Below, piece after piece: positions 40,804-50,201 of a stretch of DNA of 64,000 nucleotides (within the stretch, counting starts at the first letter, position 1; each line of letters opens with the position of its first letter). The position numbers and the translations under genes are program-made. Origin of the DNA: Adlercreutzia rubneri (GTDB taxonomy: Bacteria > Actinomycetota > Coriobacteriia > Coriobacteriales > Eggerthellaceae); the NCBI RefSeq assembly GCF_009755265.1, contig NZ_WPOO01000014.1:13094-77093 (forward strand), read 5' to 3'. A model generated the notes under the pieces. It was not told where the DNA came from. It searched no databases and worked only from the letters and a program-made list of their open reading frames with translations.

Positions 40804-42630
40804 ATGACGAGCAGCGAAAAGAGCATAAGTCGGCGGAGCTTTCTGGGATTGACGGGCGCGGCCGCCACAATTACGGCGGCAGCCGGGCTGTACGGCTGTG
40901 CGCAGCCCGCCTCGTCTTCGGGCGGGAGCCTTGCGAGCACGAAGGGAAGCGCCGCCGGCCCCATCGAGGCCGTCTCCGCGCCGGCGTCCTGGGATGAGGA
41001 AGCCGATGTAGTCGTGGTGGGCACGGGCGGCGGCTTGGTCGCTGCAGCCTATGCCGCGCAAGCCGGCAAGAAGGTGGTCGTCTTGGAGAAGGCGAGCACC
41101 TGGGGCGGCAGCTCGAAGGAGACGGACAACTTCAGCGTCATGGGAACCAAGACCCAGCAGGCCATCTATCAAGGTCTTGCCGCCCAGATGAAGGCCGCCG
41201 GTCAGGACGAAGCGGCGGCGCAGTTCGAGCAGATGGGGGCGCTCGATCCCATGGTCATGCGCGCCCAATGGAAGGAAAAGTTCTACGTGAAGCCCAACGG
41301 CGGCGATGTGGGCGAGCTACCCAACGGCGAGGAGGGGCCGCGTGCTTGCGCTCCCATTCAGCCCATGCTCGAGACGCTGACCGCCTGCATTCCGGATGCC
41401 ATTGACTACATGGGAGCCGTGGGCGTCTCCTGGGGCCCGGTGACCGAGTTCGGCAGCGCTGGTTTCGTTTCCGGCGTATGCCCCGAGGGCTCGGAGCAGG
41501 GGAGCCTTATCGCCCGCGCGAACTACACGGTGTTCGAAATCCTGTACAATTTCTGCCTCGATCAGGGTGCTGTATTCCATTTTCTCACGCCGGCCACGGC
41601 GCTCGTCGTCGAGGACGGCAGGGTTGTCGGCGTTCAGGCCACAGGCGACGTGTCGTTCGTGAAGGCCAACGATGGCGTGGTGTTGGCCACAGGGGGCATG
41701 ACCTTCAATATGGATATGCTGGAGGAGTACGTCCCGCACGTTGCTCGCCGCTGCCTGAACTCCACGGCCGCCTCCACCGACGAGGGCGACGGCATTCGCA
41801 TGGGCCTCGGCGTCGGCGGCACGATTTCGGGTTATGACTCCGCCTTTATTTTTGATGGAGGCGTCGACTGCGGCGCATGGGGCCGCTATCTATACAAAGG
41901 CGACGTCCAGTTCGCCCGTCAGCCGTGGATGCTCATCAACATCAAGGGTGATCGCGTCCCCTATTACCCGGTCACTACGCTCGGCTTTACCAAACAGGCC
42001 GGTGTCCATATGCACAATCCCGGCTGCGTGAGCTACGTGGTTTGCGACTCCCATTACGATGAGGTCATCAAGGGATGGGAGGCGGAAGGCAAGCAGCAGC
42101 TCATTTGCCGCAATCCCATCACGCGCGAGCATTGGGAAGCCGCGGGGGCTAACGTCGAGCGCATGGGCGACATGGTCGATGAGGACTACACCATCGGCAT
42201 GCGCGAGGGAATCGAAGCGGGCTACATATTCGAGGCTGACACGATCGAGGAACTTGGTGAGGCGTTGGGCTTCGACGCCGACATCTTCTCCACGGCGGTG
42301 AAGAACTGGAACGAGCTGTGCGAAGCGGGTGTCGATGAGGTGTACAGCTACGCACCCGAATGGCTCAACAAGGTGCAAGACCCCCCGTTCTACGGCATGA
42401 AGGTGGGTGGTACGGTGCTGTCCACCATGTGCGGTTTGACCGTTGACACCAATATGCGGGTTCTTGATGAGAAGGCGCGGCCCATTGCGGGTCTTTATGC
42501 TGCTGGATGCACCATTGGCGGACTGGGCGGCGACAGCACCTATGGCGATTGCCGCAACCCCGGCGGCGGCGTGGCCATGGCTTGCGGTACGGCCTACCAA
42601 GCCGCACGGGCCATCTGCGGCGATATTTAG
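40804..42630 (+). CDS. Tat-exported FAD-dependent reductase (fumarate reductase/ketosteroid dehydrogenase-like)
   Basis: This protein of 608 residues has a Tat signal (SISRRSFLGLTGAAATITAA) with a lipobox-like LYGC. The FAD site is EADVVVVGTGGGLVAAAYAA then VVVLEKASTWGGSS. The C-terminus has GLYAAGCTIGGLGGDSTYGDCRNPGGGVAMACGTAYQAAR. It belongs to the same FAD_binding_2 family as the protein at 9340 but resembles 3-ketosteroid dehydrogenase-type members more (the WGGSS motif). ATG 40804 follows GAAAGGAGGG. The electron donor may be the cytochrome-Mo unit or another cytochrome. Substrate unknown. Confidence 0.85.
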   Translation: MTSSEKSISRRSFLGLTGAAATITAAAGLYGCAQPASSSGGSLASTKGSAAGPIEAVSAPASWDEEADVVVVGTGGGLVAAAYAAQAGKKVVVLEKASTWGGSSKETDNFSVMGTKTQQAIYQGLAAQMKAAGQDEAAAQFEQMGALDPMVMRAQWKEKFYVKPNGGDVGELPNGEEGPRACAPIQPMLETLTACIPDAIDYMGAVGVSWGPVTEFGSAGFVSGVCPEGSEQGSLIARANYTVFEILYNFCLDQGAVFHFLTPATALVVEDGRVVGVQATGDVSFVKANDGVVLATGGMTFNMDMLEEYVPHVARRCLNSTAASTDEGDGIRMGLGVGGTISGYDSAFIFDGGVDCGAWGRYLYKGDVQFARQPWMLINIKGDRVPYYPVTTLGFTKQAGVHMHNPGCVSYVVCDSHYDEVIKGWEAEGKQQLICRNPITREHWEAAGANVERMGDMVDEDYTIGMREGIEAGYIFEADTIEELGEALGFDADIFSTAVKNWNELCEAGVDEVYSYAPEWLNKVQDPPFYGMKVGGTVLSTMCGLTVDTNMRVLDEKARPIAGLYAAGCTIGGLGGDSTYGDCRNPGGGVAMACGTAYQAARAICGDI

Positions 42631-42824
42631 GCGGTAGCAACTTACGAGCCCTGGCGTTCTTGCGCCAGCGGATTGCCGAGAGCGGCGCGACCGGACTCCC
42701 TCCCCAAGGCTGTGCCGCTTTCGGCGCTTTGCGTCGGAGTCTTTCATTACCTGGCAAAGAGCTTGCGCTGTCCCTCACTTTGTTGACATTCGGCGCATTG
42801 CGCGCGGAAGGCCCCTCGATGCAG

Positions 42825-42830
42825 TACAAT
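42825..42830 (+). promoter_or_regulatory. -10 box placed for leaderless transcription
   Basis: TACAAT ends 7 bp before ATG 42838 and no Shine-Dalgarno is visible. The spacing is the same as at 11142. TTGACA at 42783-42788 is too far away to be its -35. Confidence 0.45.
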
Positions 42831-42837
42831 CGCACCT

Positions 42838-44268
42838 ATGACTGAACTTCTTACAACCATCGACTCTGTCGTGTGGGGCCCGGCGATGATCGCGCTGTTG
42901 CTCGGCACGCACATCTACCTGACGTTCCGCACGGGGTTCATCCAGCGCAAGCTGCCCCAAGCCATCCGCATGTCGGTGCGCCGCGACCCGTCGGGCAAGG
43001 GGGACATCTCCAGCTTCGGAGCCCTGGCCACGGCGCTCGCCGCCACCATCGGCACCGGCTCCATCGTCGGCGTGGCGACGGCGCTGCTCGCCGGCGGCCC
43101 CGGCGCCATCTTCTGGATGTGGATCGCGGGCCTCTTCGGCATCGCCACCAAGTACGTCGAGACCTACGCCGCCGTGAAGTACCGCGTGCGCGATAAGTCC
43201 GGCGCCATGCTGGGCGGCGCCATGTTCGTGTGGAAGCGCGCCTTCGCGCGGCCGGACGGTAGCGTGCCGTGGTGGGCGACGCTGGGTGCCGTGTCCTTTG
43301 CTGCCTTCGCCGTCATCGCCACCATCGGAACGGGCTCGGCGGTGCAGGCGGCGGCCATCTCCGGCATCGTCACCTCGTCGGTGCCCGCCATTCCGGCCGT
43401 GGCCGTGGGCGTTGTGATCGTCGTGGCCGTGGCGGCGGTCATCTTCGGCGGCGTGAACTCCATCGCACGGGTGTGCGAGTGGCTCGTGCCTATCATGGCC
43501 GGCGCTTATGCGCTCGGCTGCCTCGTTATCATGGGCATGAACGCGCCGGTGCTGGGAGAGGCGGTGGGGCTCATCCTGGAGTGCGCCTTCACGCCGAAGG
43601 CGGCCTTTGGGGGCGCCGTGGGCTCGGGCCTGATTATGGCCCTGCAGTTCGGTTGCGCGCGAGGGCTCTTCTCCAACGAGTCCGGCCTGGGCACCGCCCC
43701 CATCGTGGCGGCTGCGGCCAAGACGAAGAACCCCGCCGACCAGGCGCTCATCTCCATGACCGGCGCGTTTTGGTCCACGGGCGTCATCTGCCTGCTCACG
43801 GGGCTCGTGCTCGTGTCCACCATGATCGTGCACCCCGAGATCGGCGAGGACATCTTGGCCAACCCCTCCATCTTCACCGGGGCCGCCCTCGCGAGCGCCG
43901 CCTTCGCCGAGATCCCCGTGTTCGGGACGCCGGTGCTCGTGCTCGGCATGTGCGCCTTCGCCTATTCCACCATCCTCGGCTGGTCCTATTACGGCAACCG
44001 CTGCGTGGCCTATCTGTTCGGGCCCCGCGGCATCAAGCCGTACCAGGTGATCTACGTGGCCGTGGCCTTCTTCGGCGCCATCGGGGTGGGGGACGTGGTG
44101 TGGACCATCTCGGACATCGGCAACGCGCTGATGGCCATTCCCAACATTATCGTCATCCTGCTGTTGTCGGGTATGATCGCCCGGGAGACCAGGCACTACG
44201 TCTACGATGGCAACCTCGACGAGGAGTACGGCGAGCCCGTGCCTCGCGTAAAGGGCTCGCAGCTTTAA
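42838..44268 (+). CDS. Alanine or glycine:cation symporter (AGCS family), first copy
   Basis: This protein of 476 residues has about eleven transmembrane helices. Family marks are GTHIYLTFRTGFIQRKLP, ALAATIGTGSIVGVATALLAGGPGA, FWMWIAGLFGIATKYVE, RGLFSNESGLGTAPI and YSTILGWSYYGNRC. It imports alanine or glycine with sodium or protons. It is paralogous to the next gene (same length and most motifs), evidently a tandem duplication. It probably starts at a leaderless ATG; a TACAAT box lies seven bases before it. Confidence 0.92.
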   Translation: MTELLTTIDSVVWGPAMIALLLGTHIYLTFRTGFIQRKLPQAIRMSVRRDPSGKGDISSFGALATALAATIGTGSIVGVATALLAGGPGAIFWMWIAGLFGIATKYVETYAAVKYRVRDKSGAMLGGAMFVWKRAFARPDGSVPWWATLGAVSFAAFAVIATIGTGSAVQAAAISGIVTSSVPAIPAVAVGVVIVVAVAAVIFGGVNSIARVCEWLVPIMAGAYALGCLVIMGMNAPVLGEAVGLILECAFTPKAAFGGAVGSGLIMALQFGCARGLFSNESGLGTAPIVAAAAKTKNPADQALISMTGAFWSTGVICLLTGLVLVSTMIVHPEIGEDILANPSIFTGAALASAAFAEIPVFGTPVLVLGMCAFAYSTILGWSYYGNRCVAYLFGPRGIKPYQVIYVAVAFFGAIGVGDVVWTISDIGNALMAIPNIIVILLLSGMIARETRHYVYDGNLDEEYGEPVPRVKGSQL

Positions 44269-44405
44269 GGAATGTGAGATCACTTTTCCTCTTTTTGTCC
44301 AGAAAGACCGAAAGTGCTCAGGATGCTGCCTGAGGCGTGTCGCCTGCGACGTACCGCTTGCGGGGAATTCTTCCATTGTTAACAAAAGCGCTTAACTTCT
44401 CCCTC

Positions 44406-44411
44406 TATAAT
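44406..44411 (+). promoter_or_regulatory. Candidate -10 box for the second AGCS gene
   Basis: TATAAT lies 124 bp before the start of the second symporter, in an AT-rich patch. It suggests the two paralogues are transcribed separately. Confidence 0.4.
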
Positions 44412-44535
44412 GCGGCTACTTTAGCACGTTAAAGTGCGAAGGCCCGATGAGCGCGTCTCGCCTCGCCGGGACCGCCGCGCCGAGCCGCTGGCTTTAAAGT
44501 CCCGCCACATGGCTCACTGAGAGGAGAACCGCCAC

Positions 44536-45966
44536 ATGGACATGATCGTTGACGTCATCAACAGCATCGACGCCTTCGTTTGGGGGCCGCCGATGCTCGT
44601 GCTGCTGCTGGGGTCGCACATCTTTTTGACCTTCCGCACCGGCTTCATCCAGCGCAAGCTGCCCACGGCCATCAAGCTGTCGGTTACGAAGGACCCCGAC
44701 GCTCCCGGCGACATCAGCCAGTTCGGCGCCTTGTGCACGGCGCTGTCGGCCACCATCGGCACCGGCAACATCGTCGGCGTGGGCACAGCCATCATCGCGG
44801 GCGGCCCGGGCGCGGTGTTCTGGATGTGGATCACCGGCGTGTTCGGCATTGCCACGAAGTACTCCGAGACCTTCGCCGCCGTGAAGTACCGCGTGAAGGA
44901 CCACAACGGCGACATGCTCGGCGGTGCCATGTACGCGTGGAAGCGCGGCTTCACCGACAAGGACGGCAAGACGCCGTGGTGGGCGCTGCTCGGCGCCGGG
45001 GCCTTCGCCCTGTTCGCGGCCATCGCGTCCTTCGGCATCGGCTCGGCCGTGCAGTCCTCGGCCATGACTGAGGTCATCTCCACGAACCTGCCCGGCGTGC
45101 CCGCCTGGGGCATCGGGCTTGCCATCGTCATCATGGTGTTGGTCGTCATCTTCGGCGGCGTGAAGGTCATCTCGAATGTGTGCGAGAAGCTCGTGCCCTT
45201 CATGGCCATCGCCTACATCTGGGGCTGCGTTGTCATCCTCGGCATGAACTGGGAGTTCGTCTGGCCGGCCCTCTGCCTTATCGTGGAGAGCGCCTTCACG
45301 GCCAAGGCGGCCTTCGGCGGCGCGCTCGGCAGCGGCCTTATGCTGGCGCTGCAGTTCGGCTGCGCGCGTGGCCTGTTCTCCAACGAGTCGGGCCTGGGCT
45401 CGGCGCCCATCGTGGCCTCGGCGGCCTCCACGCGCAATCCGGCGCGCCAGGCGCTCGTGTCCATGACCGGCACCTTCTGGGACACCGTCATCATCTGCCT
45501 GCTCACCGGTCTCGTGCTCGTGTCCACCATGCTCGGCAACGCCGATCTGAACGCCGCGGTCATGGCCGGCGACATCAGCGCCGGCGCTCAGCTGTCCAGC
45601 GCGGCCTTCGCGAGCATCCCCTACATCGGCACGCCCATCCTCATCTTCGGTATGATTCTGTTCGCCTACTCCACTATCCTGGGCTGGTCCTACTATGGCA
45701 ACCGCTGCGTCACCTACCTGTTCGGCAAGCGCGCCATCCGCCCCTACCAGGTGCTCTACGTGGTGGTGGCCTTCCTCGGCGCTATCGGCGTGGGCGAGGT
45801 GGTCTGGACGGTCTCCGACATCACCAACGCCCTTATGGCCATCCCGAACATCATCATGGTGCTGCTGCTCTCCGGACTCATCGCGAAGGAGACGCGCCAT
45901 TATGTGTACGAGGGCAACCTCGACGAGCGCGACGAGGCCCCCATCCCGCAGCTGGACAGCAAGTAG
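44536..45966 (+). CDS. Alanine or glycine:cation symporter (AGCS family), second copy
   Basis: This protein of 476 residues is collinear with the paralogue upstream. It keeps LTFRTGFIQRKLP, ALSATIGTGNIVGVGTAIIAGGPGA (with Asn where the first copy has Ser), RGLFSNESGLGSAPI and YSTILGWSYYGNRC. It has its own upstream region with a TATAAT and a normal RBS (GAGAGGAGAA), so expression can differ from the first copy. It probably imports small neutral amino acids. Confidence 0.92.
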   Translation: MDMIVDVINSIDAFVWGPPMLVLLLGSHIFLTFRTGFIQRKLPTAIKLSVTKDPDAPGDISQFGALCTALSATIGTGNIVGVGTAIIAGGPGAVFWMWITGVFGIATKYSETFAAVKYRVKDHNGDMLGGAMYAWKRGFTDKDGKTPWWALLGAGAFALFAAIASFGIGSAVQSSAMTEVISTNLPGVPAWGIGLAIVIMVLVVIFGGVKVISNVCEKLVPFMAIAYIWGCVVILGMNWEFVWPALCLIVESAFTAKAAFGGALGSGLMLALQFGCARGLFSNESGLGSAPIVASAASTRNPARQALVSMTGTFWDTVIICLLTGLVLVSTMLGNADLNAAVMAGDISAGAQLSSAAFASIPYIGTPILIFGMILFAYSTILGWSYYGNRCVTYLFGKRAIRPYQVLYVVVAFLGAIGVGEVVWTVSDITNALMAIPNIIMVLLLSGLIAKETRHYVYEGNLDERDEAPIPQLDSK

Positions 45967-45992
45967 GTTCTAGCGACATAGTGTGTCATGAG

Positions 45993-46019
45993 CGAGCGCC
46001 CTGCCATGCGGGGCGCTCG
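45993..46019 (+). terminator. Hairpin after the second AGCS gene
   Basis: CGAGCGCCC (45993-46001) pairs perfectly with GGGCGCTCG (46011-46019). There is no T-tract, so terminator activity is uncertain. Confidence 0.45.
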
Positions 46020-46100
46020 TGCTAGAATGGCCAGATGACCGACGGGCCGTAAGTCCTGAGCGCCAGGCGGTGCCTTCTTTTACGAAAGGAGGTGAATCGC

Positions 46101-46214
46101 TTGGACGTCTTCGTTTTCGTCGTGCGCCTGGCGACTGCAGTCGTTGGGTTGCTGAGGGAGGCGGTTGCGTTCTCCGAGACGCTCAGGAGGGGCCGACATA
46201 GGAAGGACCGCTAG
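46101..46214 (+). CDS. 37-residue hydrophobic peptide, possible type I toxin (holin-like)
   Basis: TTG 46101 is preceded by an excellent Shine-Dalgarno, AAAGGAGGTGA. The peptide begins MDVFVFVVRLATAVVGLL, one membrane helix, and ends in a very basic tail RRGRHRKDR. This is the layout of type I toxins and Hol-Tox peptides. CGCCAGGCG (46061-46069) in the leader can pair with CGCCTGGCG (46125-46133) in the coding region, closing a hairpin around the RBS. A TAGAAT at 46023-46028 could be its -10 box. A stem-loop covers its stop codon. No antisense RNA gene has been demonstrated. Toxicity is inference. Confidence 0.5.
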   Translation: MDVFVFVVRLATAVVGLLREAVAFSETLRRGRHRKDR

Positions 46215-46229
46215 CGCCAACTAGCGGTC
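46206..46229. terminator. Hairpin overlapping the small peptide stop codon
   Basis: GACCGCTAG (46206-46214) pairs perfectly with CTAGCGGTC (46221-46229). It may end the peptide mRNA or stabilise it; there is no T-tract. Confidence 0.45.
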
Positions 46230-46312
46230 CCGACTAAACGACGGTGCCGCCTGCACTCTACCTCAGGCTGGTCCGTTGGTCGTATTCTAGCATAGATCAC
46301 AGCGGGAAGCGA

Positions 46313-47665
46313 GTGAACGGAAGCGGCGTGGGCGAAGCGAAAACGATTGCGATCATAGGCGGCGGGGCCTCCGGGCTGGCGGCAGCCGTGGCGGCTGGCG
46401 AGGCCGTGCGAGATGCGGAGGACGCGGCGCGGGTCGTCGTGTACGAGGCGTCCGACCGGGTGGGGCGCTCCATTCTGGCGACGGGCAACGGGCGGTGCAA
46501 CTTCTCGAATGCCCGGCCTGGCGAGGGCGACTACCGCAACGCCGCATTCGTGAGGCGCGTGCTCTTGGAATTCGAGGGGCAGGCGCACGGGCACGTCCCG
46601 TCCCAGGCCAAGACGAGCACTGCCTATCCGAACGGCGTGCTGGGGTTCTTCTCCGATCACGGGCTCATGTGGCGCGAGGAAGGGGAGGGGCGCCTGTACC
46701 CGCTGGCGAACAAGGCCGCCTCGGTGCTCGACTGCCTGCGGGCGGCCTGCGCTGCGGCGGGGGTGGAAGAGCGCGTGGAATGCGAGGTCGCGGCCGTGGA
46801 GCCGCCGCGCGCTGAGGGAGGCCCGTTCACGCTGCGTCTGGCCGACGGGCGCTTCGAGCGGGCCGACGCGGTCATCGTGGCCGTGGGCGGTTCAGTCGCG
46901 CGCGGGCTTCTGCCCGAGGGCGTTCCCTTCCGCGAGCCGGAGCCGACGCTGGGCCCGCTGGCCACCGAGCCGCGCTGGCCGCGCCGCCTCGACAATATCC
47001 GCGTGCGCGGGGCGCTGGAACTGTGGCGCCCCGGCGAGGAGACGCCGCCCGAGGAGCGCGGCCGCCACGGCTATCCGATGGGCACCCACGAGGGCGAGCG
47101 CTTGGCGTCCCGCGAGGTGGGCGAGGTGATGTTCCGCAAGTACGGCGTCTCGGGCATCGCCGCTTTCAACCTGAGCCGCCTGGCTGAACCCGGCGACGTG
47201 CTCGCCGTGGATTTCGTGCCCTGGGTGCGCCTGTGCGACATGGAGGCGTTCCTCAACCGGCGCCGCAAGATGCTGCGCGCCTCGCTCGGGCACGATGTGA
47301 CGTGGGACGATATGCTGCGCGGCATGGTGCTCGCGCCGGTGGCCGATGTGCTGTTGGAAGCGGCGGCGCTGGACGGGGCGCGCCCCGTGGCGAAGGGGGA
47401 GACGGTGCGTATGGCGCCGGTGCTGAAGGGTCTGCGCCTGCCCGTGACGGGGCTCGGCGACGTGAAGCAGTGCCAGGTGCACCGCGGGGGCGTGAGCGTC
47501 CGGGCGGTGGACGACCGCACCTGCGAGGTGCGCCGCGTGCCAGGGCTCTACGTTGTCGGCGAGGCGCTGGACGTGGATGCGGCGTGCGGTGGCTTCAACC
47601 TGCATTGGGCTTGGGCCTCGGGGCTGCTCGCCGGCTGGTCGGCAGCTGAAAGGTTACGCGCATGA
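46313..47665 (+). CDS. HI0933/BaiN-like NAD(P)/FAD-dependent oxidoreductase
   Basis: This protein of 450 residues has the FAD motif IAIIGGGASGLAAAVAA, then LATGNGRCNFSNA (HI0933-family signature), RLYPLANKAASVLDCLR, TGLGDVKQCQVHRGGVSV and GLYVVGEALDVDAACGGFNLHWAWASG at the end. This family contains BaiN of bile-acid dehydroxylating clostridia, but most members are unassigned housekeeping flavoproteins. GTG 46313 was taken as start; GTG 46328 is nearly as good. Its TGA overlaps the next ATG (ATGA). Confidence 0.85.
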   Translation: MNGSGVGEAKTIAIIGGGASGLAAAVAAGEAVRDAEDAARVVVYEASDRVGRSILATGNGRCNFSNARPGEGDYRNAAFVRRVLLEFEGQAHGHVPSQAKTSTAYPNGVLGFFSDHGLMWREEGEGRLYPLANKAASVLDCLRAACAAAGVEERVECEVAAVEPPRAEGGPFTLRLADGRFERADAVIVAVGGSVARGLLPEGVPFREPEPTLGPLATEPRWPRRLDNIRVRGALELWRPGEETPPEERGRHGYPMGTHEGERLASREVGEVMFRKYGVSGIAAFNLSRLAEPGDVLAVDFVPWVRLCDMEAFLNRRRKMLRASLGHDVTWDDMLRGMVLAPVADVLLEAAALDGARPVAKGETVRMAPVLKGLRLPVTGLGDVKQCQVHRGGVSVRAVDDRTCEVRRVPGLYVVGEALDVDAACGGFNLHWAWASGLLAGWSAAERLRA

Positions 47666-49485
47666 TTCAGGCTTCCAATGTTCCGGTTTCTCTTGATGCT
47701 CTCCTGCCAAAAAACGAATCGCTCTTCCGCCGAGAAATCGCGCGGGCGCTCGGGGTGAAGGGGAGTGCGCTTGTTGAGGTGAAGCTGCTCAAGCGGTCGA
47801 TCGATGCGCGGAAGAAGTCGAATGTGCACGGGGTCGTGACCGTGGCGGTTGAGTTGGCGGAAGGCGCTGCGCCGCGGTCGGCGAAGGGCGTGGCGGTCAA
47901 GGCCTACGAACCTGCTGCGCCTCTTTCGATACCGCGCGTGGAGCCGACCGGGCTGCGTCCCGTGGTGGTCGGGGCAGGGCCGGCGGGGCTGTTCTGCGCG
48001 CTGTATCTGGCCCGCGCCGGGTTGCAGCCGCTCGTGGTGGAGCGCGGGACTTCCGTGGATGAGCGCGTGGCCGTCGTCGAGGCCTTCAATGCCGGTGCCC
48101 CGCTCGATGAGCGCACGAATATCCAGTTCGGTGAGGGCGGTGCGGGCACGTTTTCCGACGGCAAGCTGAACACGGGCATCAAATCGCCCCATATCCGCCA
48201 TGTGCTGGAGACCTTCGTGGAGGCCGGCGCGCCGACGGACATCCTCGTGGACGCCAAGCCTCATATCGGCACCGACCTGCTCGTCGACGTCGTGCGCAAC
48301 CTGCGTCGGGCCATCGAGGAGGCCGGGGGAGAGGTGCGGTTCCTTACGCGCCTTGATGGGTTGGTGCTTGCGGGCGAGGGCGTTGCCGAATCGAGCGTCG
48401 CCGATGCTTCGAAGGGGGCCGGCCGCGAAGATGACGAGCCGCGCATCGCCGCCGTTCGCCTTGTCGACGAGCGCACGGGCGCGGAGGAGGTCTTCGCGAC
48501 CGATTGCATCGTGCTGGCCTGCGGGCACTCCGCCCGCGACACCTTCCAAATGGTGCGCGAGGCCGGCGCGGCCATGGCCCGCAAGCCCTTCGCCGTAGGT
48601 GTGCGCATCGAGCATCCCCAGGCCCTCGTGAACGAGGCCCAGTACGGCCCGGCCGCTGGTCATCCGGCCCTCGGCGCGGCCGACTACAAGCTGGCGGTGA
48701 AGACCGCCGACGGCCGGGGTGTCTACAGTTTCTGCATGTGCCCGGGCGGGGAGGTGGTGGCCGCCGCCAGCGAGGAGGGGCTCCTTTGCGTGAACGGTAT
48801 GAGTCGCCACGCCCGCGCCGGGGCCAACGCCAACGCCGCCCTGCTCGTGGAAGTGCGTCCCGACGACCTGCCCGGCGACGATTCGCTGGAGGGAGTGGCC
48901 TTCCAGCGCCAGTTGGAACGGGATGCGTATCTTCTCGGGCGCGGGCTGACGGCCGACGATGCGGAAGGTGCCGACATCTCTTCGGAATCCGGCGGCGCGC
49001 CCATGCCGCCCTATACAGCCCCGGCCCAAACGGTCGGCGACTTCCTCGCGCACACCGCCGGCACGCCGAGCGCCACGGTGACGCCCACCTATCCGCGCGG
49101 CGTGGCCTGGTGCGACCTGCGCGGCTGCCTTCCGTCGTTCGTGGCCGACGCCCTCGCCGAGGCGCTGCCAGCCTTGGGTCGCAAGCTGCACGGTTTCGCC
49201 GATGCCGGCGCCGTCATGACCGCCGTGGAGGCCCGCAGCTCGAGTCCCGTGCGCATCGTGCGCGACGACCGTTTCCAGTCGAACATCGCCGGCCTGTACC
49301 CCTGCGGCGAGGGCGCGGGCTACGCCGGTGGCATCACGAGCGCCGCCGTGGACGGCCTGCGCGTGGCCGAGGCCATCGTCGCCGCACGACTTTCTGAAGC
49401 CGAAGCGCCCGCGTTCCGCAACGAAACCGCATCGGTGCAACCGGTGTCGGGCGAGATCGCTTCTTGCGAGGAGGGGAGCCGATGA
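47662..49485 (+). CDS. FAD-dependent oxidoreductase, YtfP/RxxGH-type uncharacterised flavoprotein
   Basis: This protein of 607 residues has an N-terminal domain of about 90 residues (LDALLPKNESLFRREIARALG), typical of this conserved FAD family, then the FAD site VVVGAGPAGLFCALYLARAG, NIQFGEGGAGTFSDGKLNT, CGHSARDTFQMVREAGAAM, KPFAVGVRIEHPQALVNEAQYG and the end GLYPCGEGAGYAGGITSAAVDG. Members are widespread in anaerobes but have no agreed function. Second gene of a four-gene overlapping operon. Confidence 0.83.
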   Translation: MIQASNVPVSLDALLPKNESLFRREIARALGVKGSALVEVKLLKRSIDARKKSNVHGVVTVAVELAEGAAPRSAKGVAVKAYEPAAPLSIPRVEPTGLRPVVVGAGPAGLFCALYLARAGLQPLVVERGTSVDERVAVVEAFNAGAPLDERTNIQFGEGGAGTFSDGKLNTGIKSPHIRHVLETFVEAGAPTDILVDAKPHIGTDLLVDVVRNLRRAIEEAGGEVRFLTRLDGLVLAGEGVAESSVADASKGAGREDDEPRIAAVRLVDERTGAEEVFATDCIVLACGHSARDTFQMVREAGAAMARKPFAVGVRIEHPQALVNEAQYGPAAGHPALGAADYKLAVKTADGRGVYSFCMCPGGEVVAAASEEGLLCVNGMSRHARAGANANAALLVEVRPDDLPGDDSLEGVAFQRQLERDAYLLGRGLTADDAEGADISSESGGAPMPPYTAPAQTVGDFLAHTAGTPSATVTPTYPRGVAWCDLRGCLPSFVADALAEALPALGRKLHGFADAGAVMTAVEARSSSPVRIVRDDRFQSNIAGLYPCGEGAGYAGGITSAAVDGLRVAEAIVAARLSEAEAPAFRNETASVQPVSGEIASCEEGSR

Positions 49486-50201
49486 GCGATTGCCCGTTCG
49501 ATGGCGCTTGCCATCTGCTCTCAAAGGAAGAGGCCGTCCGTGCCCTGGCCGCCGGCGATGCCGTCGTCTTCCCGACCGACACTGTTTTCGGCCTGGGCAT
49601 CTCCGTGAGCGCGGCCGCAGGTCCGCAGCTCCTCTACGACCTGAAGCGCCGCGACGCGGGCAAGCCCGTGGCGTGGCTTGTGGAAGGCCCCGAGGCGCTG
49701 GATGTCTACGGAGAGGACGTTCCCGCCTATGCCCGTCGCCTCGCCGAGGCCTTCTGGCCCGGCGGCCTCACGCTCGTGGTTCGCGCCTCCGATGCTGTTC
49801 CCCCCGCCTTCCAATCGCCCGCGGGCACAATCGGCTTGCGCATGCCCGCCAGCGAGGTGGCCCTCGGGCTCATCCGCGCCGCCGGCTGTCCTCTGGCCGT
49901 CACCTCGGCCAACCTCTCCGGCGCCTCCGATACGGCCCGCGTCGAAGACCTCGATCGCGCGTTGGTGGCCCGCACGGCCGGCCTCTACCTGCTCGGCGAC
50001 GCCGTTGCGGCCGCTAGCATTGCCCCCGATCTCGCCGAAGCCGCCCCTTCCGCATCCGCATGCTACGCGACGAGCGATCAACCGGTGCCGTCTCCCGCGT
50101 CCGGTACCGCCTCCACCGTGCTAGACTGCACCGGCGAGGCCCCCCGCGTCCTGCGGGCGGGCACGCTTACCCTGGAAGATCTGAAAGGATGTTTGCCATG
50201 A
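49482..50201 (+). CDS. Sua5/YciO/YrdC threonylcarbamoyl-AMP synthase family protein
   Basis: This protein of 239 residues has the family motifs VVFPTDTVFGLGI, LYDLKRRDAGKPVAWLV, FWPGGLTLVVRA, GTIGLRMPASEVA and CPLAVTSANLSGASD. The enzyme makes the threonylcarbamoyl-adenylate used for t6A37 of tRNAs. The C-terminal 40 residues are longer than in short YrdC but lack a full Sua5 domain. ATG 49482 overlaps the preceding stop; its own stop overlaps the hydrolase start. Confidence 0.88.
   Translation: MSDCPFDGACHLLSKEEAVRALAAGDAVVFPTDTVFGLGISVSAAAGPQLLYDLKRRDAGKPVAWLVEGPEALDVYGEDVPAYARRLAEAFWPGGLTLVVRASDAVPPAFQSPAGTIGLRMPASEVALGLIRAAGCPLAVTSANLSGASDTARVEDLDRALVARTAGLYLLGDAVAAASIAPDLAEAAPSASACYATSDQPVPSPASGTASTVLDCTGEAPRVLRAGTLTLEDLKGCLP

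Noticed and set aside
42674..42727. Weak hairpin GCCGAGAGCGGC/GCCGCTTTCGGC after the second exported flavoprotein
   Set aside because: The pairing is imperfect and lacks a T-tract and the boxes of the nested palindromes; not strong enough to list.
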